Made by a program: the position numbers and the translations under genes. Of a stretch of DNA of 64,000 nucleotides, positions 27,727 through 40,376 are shown piece by piece. Source of the stretch: Caprimulgus europaeus (Eukaryota > Chordata > Aves > Caprimulgiformes > Caprimulgidae); assembly GCA_907165065.1 (NCBI GenBank), contig OU015532.1, positions 33,622,339 to 33,686,338 on the forward strand. Direction: 5' to 3'. Under the pieces are notes generated by a model. That model saw nothing but the letters and a program-made list of their open reading frames with translations, made no database searches and was not told the DNA's origin. Every line of letters begins with the position of its first letter. The first letter of the stretch is position 1.

Positions 27727-30700
27727 AACAGTCATTCAAAGAATACTGCACTTCTTTAATGCTGAAAATACTTGATATGTAATCAGAGGTAAGAATCCTT
27801 GGGCAATAAAGCATTAAGCATTTTATTAGGAAAACAGTGAAAGAAACCTCAGTTATTCAACATAACTCCCTAAGTATAAGGTGACAATAGAAATTCCACT
27901 ACTGGGGTGGGGAGGGCGGGAAATTACCCTCTCCAGAGCTTACCTGATCTAAAATAATCCAAAGCTCCCTAAAAATTGTTATGAGCTTAAGAGTTCCAGA
28001 CTACACATAATAAGGTCCTACTTTTCAGGCTGGCTAACCATACACAGCTCCCATCGAAATCAAACAGCACTGGGGAGTCGCTGCAAGCGATATAAGCAAA
28101 CCCTTGCAGATTTTTTTTTTTGTGTGTGTGAGTAAAAGGAGGTGGACAGAAAAAAAAAAATCCTAAACCATCACAGCAGCACACAATTCTATAAATTTAA
28201 CTTCCAGTTGTTAGGCACCAGACAAATCAACAGGTCAGGGAGTTAATACTAATCTGTTACCTCTTTTGCAATTCACGCTTAGGCAGAATTTGTTCCTCCT
28301 TCAGAGATTTTGTTGGAAAGCAATAAAGCACAATACTAGAGCTAGTTTTAGCTTTATAAAGTATTTACCTCTCTATTTGAAATATTTCTGGCTATAAGAA
28401 AAGAGAAACAGACAAGCTACTTAGCTACTCTGAGGTACTACATTTCCAACAGGTTAATGAAAACAACTTAGGCAATCCAGCAGAGCCTTGCTGTCTCACA
28501 ATAATACTTGGGAAATACATCGAAAAGTTACAAAATTTTGTTAATTAGCAAAAATTAAAGATAAATACTGAAAACAATACAATCTATCTCAAAGTGTCCT
28601 TTTTATTTCATTCGAATTGTTGTATTTTAAATGGGTTCATTTTGTTTGAATATATTTACACATTGCAACATTACCATTACAATGTCAAACCCTGAGAAAC
28701 TTGGAAATTATACTATCCATTTTGGTGTACAACCTTGACTGGGTCCTTCCATTTATCTGTATTACAAAACAGTTCTTAATTTCTAATCTTTCCGTCTTTT
28801 GCCTTAATTGCATAGAAAATAGTGCACCTCTTCAGTACTTCTTTTTGACCTTTAAATTCAAAATTTGGCCTTACATATTCTTTACTGCAGGCTGTCCATG
28901 TCATACATACTAAGAATAGTTTTAGTAATTTCAACATATATTCTCTATTGAAGCTCATTATCATAGCACCTTATTGCATAAGCACTAGCATGAAGATATT
29001 TATTAGCAAATGTATTTCCAAAACACCTTCTCTTCTGTCATGTATATTTTTGTATTCTTTTGTGTATGTGTGTACATATTTTTGTTTTTATTCATATAAA
29101 TGTGCATGAGAAGAACTAAGTCTGAAGGGTTTAGGCCAAAACTGCTCACTGATTTGGTCTCTCCAGTGTAATACACCTAGGACCTGACTCCTCAGAGTAC
29201 TGTGCTCAGTACTCTTTATGTTGCAACTCCATTAAAGTCTGTTCCATGGATAGTGCAATTATGCTCTCAAAAGCAAATTCTTAGCAGAACATACACAGGA
29301 TAACCATATTGCTTAACGGTTGCACCTAATTTAGACGTTTAATTTGTGAGGTTAGCTCCCCCAAGGCTCTGCTACCATCAATAGAAAGAGGTAGCCCTGC
29401 TGTTTCTGGCTATGCATCCCTATTTCCTCCCATGTGCTGGCACTTAAATTTGTAAGACTTCAGTGAGTTGGACTGACAAGTTGATTTAGCTGAAAAATAA
29501 TATTTTTAGGGTTTGGGGTTTTTTTTGGCATGTTAAGTTTTCAGCTGGATCAGCTGACTGTCTGACCACGTATGCACACAATCAGCAGTAGCAGTAATAC
29601 AAGTGCACAGGTATTGCTCTAAAACCAGCCAGAGCAGACTGGAGTGATCTCTTAAGCCAGCAGCTTATGGCACCTATGTAATTAAATTAGATGGCTGGCA
29701 CAGGATAATGTGCACGCTGTGTCAAAAAAAGACACATGGAAAGAAAACACCATCAAATGACTTCTAAGCTTACACCAGAAGCCCATAACAAAGGCAAGAA
29801 GAGGATCTGTATTTCTTGGACAGCATTCAAATTATCTTTACACTTACATTTTCTTTCTATCATACCCTCTTCATCCACCCAGTACATATTCCAAATTCTG
29901 CAACAAACAAGGCAGAGATCTTACAGAAAACAATCTAATTCATCACACAACTACAGGGTTTTCTCTGTACTGTCAATGAATTTGAAATCCCTTGGGGAAA
30001 AAGAAGTATGCAGTAGTTAATGATATTTTAACACATAGAAAAAGATGGCAAACTAACTTTAAACAATTGAATTTGAAACCAGAAAGGTATTTTCGTATAG
30101 GTTTTTACATCTGAGAGCTTAAAAAGGCAAATCCAACCTCTGGAAATTTTATCACATGCAACTGCAGTGGAGTCAAGTGGCAGGGTGAGAACACTTAGGG
30201 CATGTTACCGTCTCAGTTATAGAAATTGATTTTTAAATAACTCATCATTTTCAAAAATCTTTTACAGCTTGTTACAGAAAATACATAAACATGCAGCTTA
30301 GAACCATAAAAGCAGCCCAAGTCTATTAAAATTGATAGACTTTCAATTGACCATAGATCAGGCCCCATGCATATAAAGGAGTTTTCAAAACACTGTATGA
30401 ATGCAGGCTTCTGGTTTTTGTTTGGTTTTGTTTTTTTTTAATTACTTCAACAAGCAAATAAACATTTTAAAGAAAGATATACTAGTTATACTAATAGTAC
30501 AGAAAACTAGATTAATTTGCCTCAATGACTTCTGAGATTAGGAGGAACAAATCTGAAGACACAGAAGGAAAACAATGCCTGCCTGACTTTTTACATTGGC
30601 ACTCTGCTTTGTATAATCATTTTATTGCTGTCATGTTCTTCACACTTTTGTGGTATCAAGCAATATCATGAATACTTTTAGGGAAAATAACAGAAACTTA

Positions 30701-33700
30701 TGGTGACTTATAATCTTGTGAATTGGCAAAACAGTTAAGGTTTAACAGTGATATATAGACCAACTATTCCTTTCTTTATTTGTTTGTTTAATACATACTA
30801 AAGATATAATGGTTTGTTTCACAATACAGTCACTTTCAGAAAGAACATTAAAATCTATGGAATAAATTAGATAATAAATTGAGGGTTCTCCTTGTTTATG
30901 AGGTAACAACTGTATCCTGTGGAGGTGTTTATTAGACCTGTAACAGATACAGTTGCTACCAAGTTAAGTGGAAGCATGCTCAAGTTTTCCTTACGATACA
31001 AAAACGTCAAATGAGAAGAGCTAAAGTTCAAAACAAAAAAAATCACACAAAATATGTCAAAAGACTGAAAAATACTTGTAGAAACACACACTAAACTGAA
31101 TGAAGTAGGAATATTACAAGCATTAGAAAACGGTAACAATTGCTCCAATCAGTTGCAAATGAGATTCTAGTATTATTGTAGATCCCAACAGTAGCATCTA
31201 CAAACAATAGATTGTAAAATATATGTGACTGCTAGCAGTCTTTGCATTCATTTTGTTACAGAAAGCAACATGGACCAGAGATTGTGTCTATGAAGAAATG
31301 GGATGGTAAAGTGAAAAGATAGCTATAAGGTCATAAAAATCAAATCAAAATTTGCACTTTGTGCATTAATTGATTCCTCATAATATCATATTATAATTAT
31401 GCATTCTCAAAAACCAGTGGTTTTAAGCTCTGTGGAGAGTAATGATCTGAACTTTGCTGTAAATCACACTATGAAATCACCTTCTTAAGGTAATGGGAGA
31501 CACTTACTAATATAACAGTTAAACTATCAACTAACACAAAATAAAAAGCAGACCAAAGATCCATTACCTACTGTGGCCTACCACCTGTGGCCAAGGCTAC
31601 CTGCAAGGAATGACAGTCATTACTGGAAGTCCTTTGCCAGGTGTTTTGCTCCATCTCCCTATTTTCCCCCTACAGCTTACATGTCATTTACAATCATTCA
31701 TTTTCCCCATAGTTTCTTTCTCTTTAGTCCTCTGTCCTTCTTGGAAGAAAACTTAGTTTATATAATAGATGGACTGGAACCCAACCCCAAGGCAAAAATC
31801 AAGAGCAGCTGCCACAGGCGCGTACCAAGGAAACAATGTAAGAACAAAGCAAGCACATGGTTGCTTCCTGAGAATGCTGCCCCAGCAACCAACCATTTGC
31901 AGCTCTGAGACTTCCTGAGTGAAAGGTAAATTTAAGTTTTTCATGCATTTTTTTCTTATGTATTTCATCCAGTTGCTTATTGAATTTCTGCAAACTTCTT
32001 CCATCTACAACATCTTACAATATAGATGTCCACGCTTAATTACACATGGTCTGATGTTTGTTTTATATAGTAAAACTGCAATGGCAGCTTGCTGCGAAAA
32101 AAGTATGCAATGAACTCTTTTTGCTAGGAACATCTCATTTTTTTCTCATTGGATTTTTGAGCATTTCATTGGACTTGCTCTGTATTAACTAATTTAGGCA
32201 AAGAGCAGCTTATACTTTGCACACAGAACTTTGCATTTATGTTTTGCATTTCACCATCCAAAATGCTTCTTTGCTATGAAAAGCAGAAGTTCACAGCTTT
32301 GAGGGCTGTTACCTCCCTAGGACAGCACGATATTAGCTCTTCTTGGTTTCAGTGAACCTTCATACTAGAAGGAATTTATTTAGGGTTTTTTTTTCAAATA
32401 ATTTTGAAATCTACAAACCCTTGTTCCAGCAGGAGAGTCTACAAAACATATCTAATATATACATAACTACAAAAGTCTGATGTATGTATTTGGTCCATAG
32501 ACTGATAACTTCATACTGCAGTTCTTCTAACCTATTTCACTTCTTTGTGGTGTAGACTGAAGTGCCTGCATTTGATTTATAAAAACAAAAATAAAAAACA
32601 TGTACTAGTGAACAAGTGAAATGAGCAGAAATACAAGTTGTAGATAGTAACATTACTGGTTTTAGAAACACTTCCATTGGAAATTATCCCACAACAAAGA
32701 CAGCAAGATGTTGTTTGGGTTTTTTTAAAGAACCACTCTTGATTGTTTCTATAGGAGCAGTAGTTGTGGTAGTGAAGGAACATTTAAATTTTACTTTCTA
32801 AAAATCTATTTCAAATGAAAAAGTCATAATTCTCACCTTTGGAAAGAGGGGAAAATTACCATTTCTATGGCCCAAGAAAATGATATCCTTATGGGCCTTT
32901 AAAGTGGTTATCAGATTGAAAGGAACACCCCTTTCCCTCCCAGACACACATATCTCCTGCTATTAAGGATACTACCTGATAGAGCTAAAGAAAATAAAGT
33001 ATCCTTACACTACATAATACTCCCCTTTAAAATAATGTTCTTTTTCCAATTTCACATATTATTTTTTGGTCTCTAAGGAATGGAATCTGTAATTTGGCTC
33101 AGCTTCACTGTATTTTCTTTCACTGTGGAGCAACTAATGAGTTTCAAACACTTATATTTAGGCCATATAGTACCAGAAATAGCTGTTCCCAGGAAGGCTC
33201 CTGATTCCAAACAAAACTCACTAAAATCCATGGAGGATCAAGCGATAGAGTTCACTGGGCATTGTCAATCAATTAGAAACCAGCCTCAAATATTCCTAAA
33301 TGACTGACCCCACTGACATAGGCATACTACTTGTTTTTGCTTGAAGCTCCAGATCTTGTGCTCTTGCAAGAAACTGTGTAAATTTCTGGCTAAGATGCAG
33401 AATAATGTTTCGAATGTGATCCTAAAGCTTTCAAGGGAGAAAGCAAGTGAACAGAACCTGAAATTGACAAATATAAACAATTTCATTCTTAAGATTTAAA
33501 GCAGATCTGGTGGATTAAATGCCTGAAACCTCAAGGTTAGGACTCCAGTAGCCTGCCTATAATCCATGAATGTGGTTAAACTGAAATTAAAGGGAATGTT
33601 TATATTTCTCAGTCAAATGGTTTTTATATGTTGTTTATAAAAGGGCATACGTGTCTTCCAAGCTATTCAGTAAATTAATAAAAATGCCCAGCACAGAAAC

Positions 33701-33794
33701 TAAGGCTTGCAACATACGTACTGATATTTAAGAACATCATTTGCTTAAATTTGAGACCTAAAAGCTTTAAAGTAAATCCAAGCACCAACTGGGA
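27727..33794. other. Intergenic DNA upstream of the CDIN1 CpG island
   Basis: No gene is recognised. The longest open frame is 31,573-31,908 (plus strand, 111 codons). It has no family resemblance and no convincing splice context, and an overlapping frame of similar length exists on the other strand, so I do not call it. A T tract followed by a GT run (28,111-28,130) and an A tract near 28,151 are simple sequence. Distal promoter elements may lie here but none can be supported. Confidence 0.55.
28111..28130. repeat. T tract followed by GT repeat
   Basis: Eleven T residues are followed directly by nine bases of alternating G and T. Low-complexity sequence. Confidence 0.75.
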
Positions 33795-34142
33795 TGTTTT
33801 TCTGGCGCTACCGCAGACGGCGGCGGGCTCTGCCGGGCCGGGGTCCCCTCTCAGGCCGAGGGCAGCCGGGGCCGGCGGTGGCGTTGAGGGCGCACCCCAG
33901 GTGCCCCGCGCCGCTTCCGCCCCCGCGGAAGTCCAAGCCAGGAGCGGACTGCAGGGGCCAGAGCGGCCCCTTCTCAGCCGCCAGACAGCCAGCGCCTTCC
34001 TCTGCCCCTGGGCGAGGGAAAAGCCGCCGCCTCTGGGCCAGACCCCCGGGCTGCCGGACTCCCGAGGCACCGGCCAGGCGCTGCGCACTCCCCGCTCGGT
34101 CCTCTCCCGCCTGAGCGGCTGCGCAGAGCAGAGCGGCGCGGC

Positions 34143-34235
34143 ATGGCGGCTCTGTCTCCTCTCCCCGCCCCACCGCACGCCCCGGCCGGGCCGCGGGGCG
34201 GAGCTGCGGAAAGCGACCGCCACAGCCGTCCCTGA
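34143..34235 (+). other. Possible upstream ORF in the CDIN1 leader (30 codons plus stop)
   Basis: An ATG in strong context (G at -3, G at +4) opens a reading frame starting MAALSPLP and closing at TGA 34,233-34,235. It lies 274 bases before the CDIN1 start and in a different frame. If transcription begins upstream of it, it would be a translated leader ORF that lowers CDIN1 output. It may instead lie outside the transcript, since the same ATGGCGGC reads as a YY1 site and such sites often sit at the transcription start. Confidence 0.25.
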
Positions 34236-34416
34236 CTGCTTCGGTACAGGGCTGGGAGCAAAGGGCGCCCTCCGCTTGCCGCGACCCCCCTTTCCCCTCT
34301 CCCCCCCGCCATCTGTCCTTCTGCCTCTTGCCGCCCAGCGCGGCCGCGGTGCTGGGTGCCGCGCAGCCCGCTCCCTGCGCCCCTGCCGCCGGCGCGCAGG
34401 CCCGGCGGTGCGGGGC

Positions 34417-34517
34417 ATGAAACTGACCAAAGCCCAGTACGATGAGATAGCCCAGTTCCTGGGGCACGTGCAGCCCACCCGGCAGAGCCTGAGGAAGCTG
34501 AAGGAGAAGTTCCCTAG
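34417..34517 (+). CDS. CDIN1: CDIN1 coding exon 1 (codanin-1 interacting nuclease 1, N-terminus)
   Basis: The exon encodes residues 1-33 plus two bases of codon 34, starting MKLTKAQYDEIAQFL and ending in KLKEKFP. I recognise it as the start of CDIN1 (C15orf41), the partner of codanin-1 whose mutation causes congenital dyserythropoietic anaemia type I. The family has helical N-terminal DNA-binding-like domains and a C-terminal PD-(D/E)XK nuclease domain, of which only the first part is here. The exon ends CCTAG|GTAAGT, a near-consensus donor, in phase 2. The start is chosen by family homology: the frame stays open 222 codons upstream to 33,751, so absence of an upstream stop cannot define it. 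A has no G at +4 but has G at -3. The segment FLGHVQ differs from the form I recall in mammals, so this may be a bird-specific variant. Confidence 0.93.
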
Positions 34518-35743
34518 GTAAGTGCTTCCTGCCCGGCGCGGGGCGGGCGGCTCGGGCCCCGGGCGGCGGCCTGCGAGGCCGCTGTGGGCGGGCGAGGGGC
34601 CGCAGGGGCCGCTCCGCCAGCTCCAGCCGGTGCCCCCAGTCCCAGGCCCCACACGGTACCAAATCACTTGGACACACACGGTCACTGACGGGAAGCGACA
34701 GCTCGCTGAAGTTGCTGCTGGGAGCAGGGCTCTTCTCACTCTCTGTGACCCGAGAAGTTGCACAAAATAAAGAGTGCTTCCCCTCTCCCACACAGATAAA
34801 AGCTTTCAGGTCACTCGTGAAGCTCTTGATCACCAGGTAGATCTTACGTGAATGAAGCCTTAAGGCTCAGGTTGTACCTCTGTGGCTGAGAGCGAGACTG
34901 GAACCCGGCCTGTGACACCAGAGCCCCTGGCTGAGGGAAGAAGGGGGCTCTGGACCCCTCACTGCTCTGTGCCTGGTGCTGCTCTCCACTTCAAGGTTGA
35001 AAAAGAGATCGTCTGCTTGTATGTGAGCACCCATCTGCTTCCTCGCCAGAGCTGCGCTGAAATTGTCAAATACATTTGCAAATGACCATAGGCTGACACA
35101 GAAAGGTGTACGTGACAGAATGTGTCCCATGCAAAATTTGCTCACTACCAACAGCAGAGTTGTAAAGGACATGTTGCAAGGTTTTTCTGTTTTTTCAGGT
35201 TTGAAGGAAGGATTACTAGGGTTGAATTGGACAGGAAACCAAATTGGATTATGTGGATAAAGGAGTAGTGCTGTATCTAAAATGTACCAGAAAACTGCAG
35301 GGTTTTAAGTGCTGTGCTTACTTTGGTGAGAGAGAAAAATAAGTAAAACAAAATTGTTCCCATGCTTCCTGAGTGATCCTTGCTAGTCTAACCACAAGTG
35401 TGGTTGAAGAAACTCTGTGAAGCTGTGTATAACTTACAGTAAGTGGATGAAGAGCCAACGTTAACTTAGGCTTTTAAACCATCCAGTGATATATTTTCCT
35501 GTTCAGAAAAGTCTGTAATGTAGTTAAAAATCAAGTTGAGGAAACAACCCTGTTACAGAGAAACAGTGATGCTGAAGCAATGCAGTTGGTTCAGTGAGAG
35601 TGTGGAGTTGGATTGTTGGGAACCCAGCTCACCTTGCACAGCACTTCTGCAGCTTGGGAAACCGCTTACTGTGACAGCATATGTCTAAGGAGCTTAGACT
35701 TGGCTTTATCATTTTCATGGTAATTAAATTAGAAGAGGGTGTT

Positions 35744-35786
35744 TGTGTGTATATATGCGTGCATGCAGGCACGCACATGCACATGT
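35744..35786. repeat. Z-DNA-type alternating tract in intron 1
   Basis: Two blocks alternate pyrimidine and purine perfectly, 35,744-35,767 and 35,769-35,786, separated by one base. They include TGTGTGTATATATGCGTGCA and CACGCACATGCACATG. The tract lies about 1.1 kb downstream of the CpG island, where transcription generates supercoiling that favours Z-DNA. Whether it matters is unknown. Confidence 0.7.
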
Positions 35787-37530
35787 TCTCTTTTTCTAGT
35801 CTCCTTATAAAGCTGTCTTGAAAGAAGGTTAGAATTTGGCTTGGTTTGCCAGGTTACTCACTGTGTGTAGGAAGCCACTTCCAGGATGGATCCATAGGCA
35901 CATGAGTGTCAATAACAGGGAAAATGAGTTTGTCAGAAAACTACCAGGCCTTTCTACTGATACATTTTACTTCCCAGTCCGTTCCTTCGATGCTGCAAAA
36001 GAACTGTTGACTCCTCAGTTTCAGAACTTGACTCTTGAAAAGCTACATACTAATAACAATGTAGAGTTGTAATTTTAAATTTACATTATAAAATTATGTT
36101 TTTTCTAAAGCAGCTGGTTCAGGTATGGTAAAGACTGAAAAGCAGAGATTAGCTATAGTAGTTGCTTCCATGATTTGCTGGCTTAACATACTGTTATCTT
36201 GTTATCCACATTATGAGATGAGAATGTCCTCTTCTGAATCTGCTTGTAGGCCTCTCCTGAATTTTGTTTGTCCATCATGGGAAAAGGCTAAAATCTGCTA
36301 TTTGAATCATGAATGACTTGACACCTTTTTTAAAAATGTCTGTCTTCAGTATATTCTGAGGCAGTCTGCATGCGTCCTTTATGTAAGTGGCTCAGCAAAT
36401 GATGTTTCCTTTGTTGTCTTTTTGTTTATTTCTCATAGCAGGGCAGATGCAGAAGACCCTCAGAGAAAAAGTTTTTAGTAGCAAAATATGTTGGGCTAAT
36501 GATTTTGAGATGCAGTTAAAAAAAAAATAATAATGTATTCCAATAATGCCGTAGCAGCAAGGGAGATACATTGAAATAGACACGTGTTATAATGTGAAAA
36601 ACAGGCAATCTCTGTTACTATTATCTTGTAAAATAAGCCAGCTGCAGAGATTTGTAAACTTGTGTGCCATTTTAAGTGCTAAAGGGGAGGCTTTTTTAGC
36701 TTTATAATGGTGGAGTAAGTTTCTTATAATCTAGAACCTGTGTCATTCTCTTCTAGGACGAGAAGGGTCTGATTGGACTTTTTGGCCACTTTTTTTCTTT
36801 GTGAAGAACAAAATCAAACACCTCACCCACTGCAACTTTCTAATCCAGCCTTTTTAAGAAAACATTCCAGAATCTGTTGCAGCACTTGCAGTGTGATTAA
36901 GGTGTCTATAACCAGTTTGTCATTACGTGGTAACAGTTGCTGATTCAAATGGCAAAGTACTAACATCCATAACAGCTACTTTCACCTTGCACATTCAATC
37001 TTTGCCTGGGAAGGATGGCATTCCACTGGTAATGCAGTGCATAAATTGACAGTTTTCAGGTATTTCTGATTCCTACTACCTCATAGATCCTGAGAGTCTT
37101 TGGATTTCTGCATTAATCTACTCAGATTTTTTTTCTACCACTGTGTTATCTATTGGTTCCTCCCTTGTCTGTTGTGTTTCTTGAAAACTCACAGTTTAAG
37201 CCCCTTATTTCTGTAAAGTATCTTTCACTCTTTGTTATGGGCCTGCTCTTGTTCTGCAATTTCTCCCTAAGAGTAATTTGTAATTTCCATAAAACTATTG
37301 CCATAATTTAGTGTGTGTAGATATGCTTTGTGGTGGCTGCCAACGCGGCCTGGGAATCTACATCATTTTTTCATAGGGTACTTTGTTCTTTACTATTATT
37401 GAACTACTTCAACAGGTGAGATTACTGCTTCAAAAGTGTGTGGCCATATGATTTGTTAATGTCAAACAGTCCAAATTATATACTTCTAATACTCTTTATA
37501 AGTATATTTACACAAGCATTGAGACTTGAA

Positions 37531-37545
37531 TTTTTTTTTTTTTTT
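37531..37545. repeat. Poly-T tract
   Basis: Fifteen consecutive T residues in intron 1. The sequence on either side shows no transposon or pseudogene body. Confidence 0.8.
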
Positions 37546-40330
37546 ACAATCCTGTAACATTTGAGACAATGTGGCTTTAGTCTGCTTTGCTTAAAATCCA
37601 GTTATTTTGCAAAAATAGAAACTCAGGTATCAAAGTGGTTTTCTTTTTCTTTTCGTGCTGCACTTTGTGTTCCATGCCTGGCAATTACCTATTTATTTAT
37701 TCTTAAGGTATTTATTACATGCTTAGCAATTGTCTTCTAATGTGTTCATGTTTAACAACAGGATTTTTGGATGACCTGAGAATTAACAAAATGGAATTTT
37801 GAGCCCTAAGCACAATGAATCTCTGCCAGTATTGGATCACTAATTATTAGTCTCTTTGAGCTTTTTTAATATATACAGCACTGGACTGATAATTCTGTAT
37901 ATTTTGTGTTGTGCTTTTCTAAATTGTACCACCCTTTCTGCTTTGTTTCTCACCTGAATTTATCTACTTGCTAATAGTTTGTGTTTTTCTTTGTAAATTC
38001 TGTATGTTATTCTTCTGCTTTTTTTTTAGCCATGTGCTCATGTTCTTCTGTGATACTATTCTTCTCAATGAGACCTAATGTCTAAACTGGATTGCCCATT
38101 GTAGGGCTAGTTGTAGGAAATGTAGAGTATTGCAGGAAATGCTCTGAGAAAGTTACAATCTCTTTATTTTCAGTACTTGTTTCTCTTAAATAGTACTTGG
38201 AGTAGAATCTTCTGCATGCGTTACATTAGTGTTACTTATTTATGGTGACAAGATGTAGGTTAGACCTTTAGAATTTTAACTGCATTCAAAGACTATGTTA
38301 GCTTGTCCAGAAAAGTCTAACTTTGCAGGGTTTCATTCCTACCCGAGGTGATGTCCTAGTCCTTCAGTTTAGTTGTTTCCAGGGGAGGAAAAAAAAATAT
38401 CTCAGTTCTTCTGTATATGGCAGAATACAGAGTTTGTCTTCAGAAACTTTTCCCAAAGGTTCTTACCAGTAGAATGTGATTGACAAATCACTGGACCCTT
38501 CTCGAATCTATACCTTGTACATATTTTGCTGCTCTTCTTCATATCCAGTTCTGATTGAATACTACAGTTTTCTTGATTGACTCTTCCTCTGGTCTCTCCC
38601 GAGCTTTCTAAGGGTGGAAGGTGTGCTGATCCAATTCATTATGGCACTGTCTTGTATTTTCTTCTGCAGAGTTGTTCTGTTCTGAGTCTTTTGAGTTTCT
38701 TACACTATGTTGTGCTTGAATTGGGGATTCCAGAAACTTTCTGACTGTGCAGATTGGCTCAGTAGCCTTGGATCTTTTAGGGATTCCAAAAACGGTGCTG
38801 TTCAAGTTTCTTGTGTTGAACTGTTGTGAAACATTTCATTCTGCCTAGGAGTGCTATATTCTTCCATAGCTCAATTAGTGCAATCTATGCTGTTCCTTTT
38901 TCTTACTTAAAGTTGTTAAACAAATTTGGTGCCTCTAGCTTAGCTTCCCTTTTGGTACCTTAACTTTTATTCCCATAAAAGAAGCGTTCTTTTTTGCACC
39001 TATCTGAGTGCAAACTGTGTTAACAGATAATTTCAAAGTACTAGGATTTCAAAGCATTAGAATTTATAGCAGCTGCTCTGTGCAGGTCTTCACCTCTGTT
39101 CATCTGTTCAAAGTACTGTCCTGTTTGTGTCCCTTCTGTGAAAACTTCCTTCTTCGTGATCAGGGAGAGATTTTCTTGCAGGAGAAAGGTCAGGGGAGCT
39201 GGCACAAATGTGAGATGAGAACTCCCCGCCCCCTTCCTTTTTTTTTTTTTCCAATAAGCAGGAGAAAAATGTGATGCACAGGTTCATATTGATATACTTG
39301 ATATTCAAAATATGGATATTTGGGTTTAACATATATAACTTCATGTTTGATTATTGGAATGCACACAGTCTTTGTTCCCAGCACATATCAAGTCATGCAC
39401 ATTCTTCTGCATTCATGACCTGTCTTATTCATTACTTAATATCACTTTAGGTTTTACACTCATTTTCAGTAGTTAGTTGCTCTTTCTCCAAATTACTTAT
39501 AGCTTTATTAAATGCCACTGGGCCTGGAAAGCATCCCAACAAGATTTTTTAAAATTTTTTTTTAAAGTATCTGCTTGGTAATGTCTCACAATGTAAATCG
39601 GAAAATATAATCTGTTTATTATTTGCTCATTTTTATCACTTTCTCAGTGATGCTTCATACTGAAACAAAGGCCCTGAAGAAGTTTAAATGTGTAACATCA
39701 ATGTTACTTATTTTACCAGTCAGTTAACACTGAGTTAATATTTTTTCTTCCTCTTTTCCAGCATCATTGTTGCCTCTATTTTTAGTTTTTAGAGTTGGGT
39801 GTTGATAGATGTTTTGTCTCATTTTCTTCTTCCAGCCAGTTTTATTTACAAGAAATTAAATAGTTTTTTCGTGAATAATTTCATTCTGCCTTTGTGCTGT
39901 TTAGATTATCAAGCAGTACTGATAAGCCCAAGATGGTTGTGGTGGGAAACAGGAGGGTAGAACTGTTCCTCTTTGTCATCTCCTTCTTTTTTTTTCTTTC
40001 AATTCCTGTGTTCTGGTACCTGATGCTAGTGGAGCCTGGAGATTGAGTCAAGGTGGAGGGAGAGTTCTCTGTCCTCTGCTCTAGTGTTCTTGGAGCTGCT
40101 GTTACTTAAGAAGGAGGACAGTGAAGCTCAAGAGCAGAGGGCAGCTAGCTTTCTACAGGGCTCTAGGCTCAGGAAGCAAGCACAGGTATATTAGACAGGG
40201 AAATCTTATCTATAAGCAGGCCAGGTGCTGGTGTATGACACTTCAGGTGTACTTTCTGCTGCCTGGAAAGGCTCTCGTCATAGCAAAACGGATGTAAGTC
40301 TTTTAACTTCCACTCCCACTGCTCTTCTGA

Positions 40331-40376
40331 AGTATCAGTAGAGATACTTAACCAGTATCTCTACTGGTTAAGTATT
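40331..40376. repeat. Two overlapping, mutually exclusive perfect hairpins
   Basis: Arm CAGTAGAGATACT (40,336-40,348) pairs perfectly with 40,354-40,366 across a 5-base loop. In the same 46 bases, ATACTTAACCAGT (40,344-40,356) pairs perfectly with 40,363-40,375 across a 6-base loop. Each stem is 13 bp without mismatch and they share bases, so only one can form at a time. No element ends or reading frame accompany them. A local template-switch event during replication would produce such reciprocal inverted copies in one step. Confidence 0.9.

Larger units (their letters stand above)
33795..34650 (+). promoter_or_regulatory. CpG island promoter of CDIN1
   Basis: Base composition switches abruptly from AT-rich to strongly GC- and CpG-rich at about 33,795 and returns to normal after about 34,650. 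This is the only such island in the window, and it surrounds the first coding exon. Visible candidate sites are ETS-type GCGGAAG at 33,925-33,931 with its inverse in the neighbouring CGCTTCCGC, a GC box GGGGCGGAGC near 34,195, and ATGGCGGC at 34,143-34,150, which fits a YY1 core. No TATA box is evident near the exon, as expected for a housekeeping-type promoter with dispersed starts. The exact transcription start cannot be read from the sequence. Divergent transcription to the left is possible but no gene was found there. Confidence 0.85.

Noticed and set aside
31573..31908. 111-codon plus-strand open frame upstream of the promoter
   Set aside because: No domain or homologue recognised and overlapping minus-strand frames exist. 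It is compatible with chance.
33675..34833. Long open frames on the minus strand (372 and 341 codons) and other frames across the CpG island
   Set aside because: GC-rich DNA contains few stop codons, and the translations are Pro/Arg/Ala/Gly-rich with no domain. They are best explained as composition artefacts opposite the CDIN1 promoter and exon 1.
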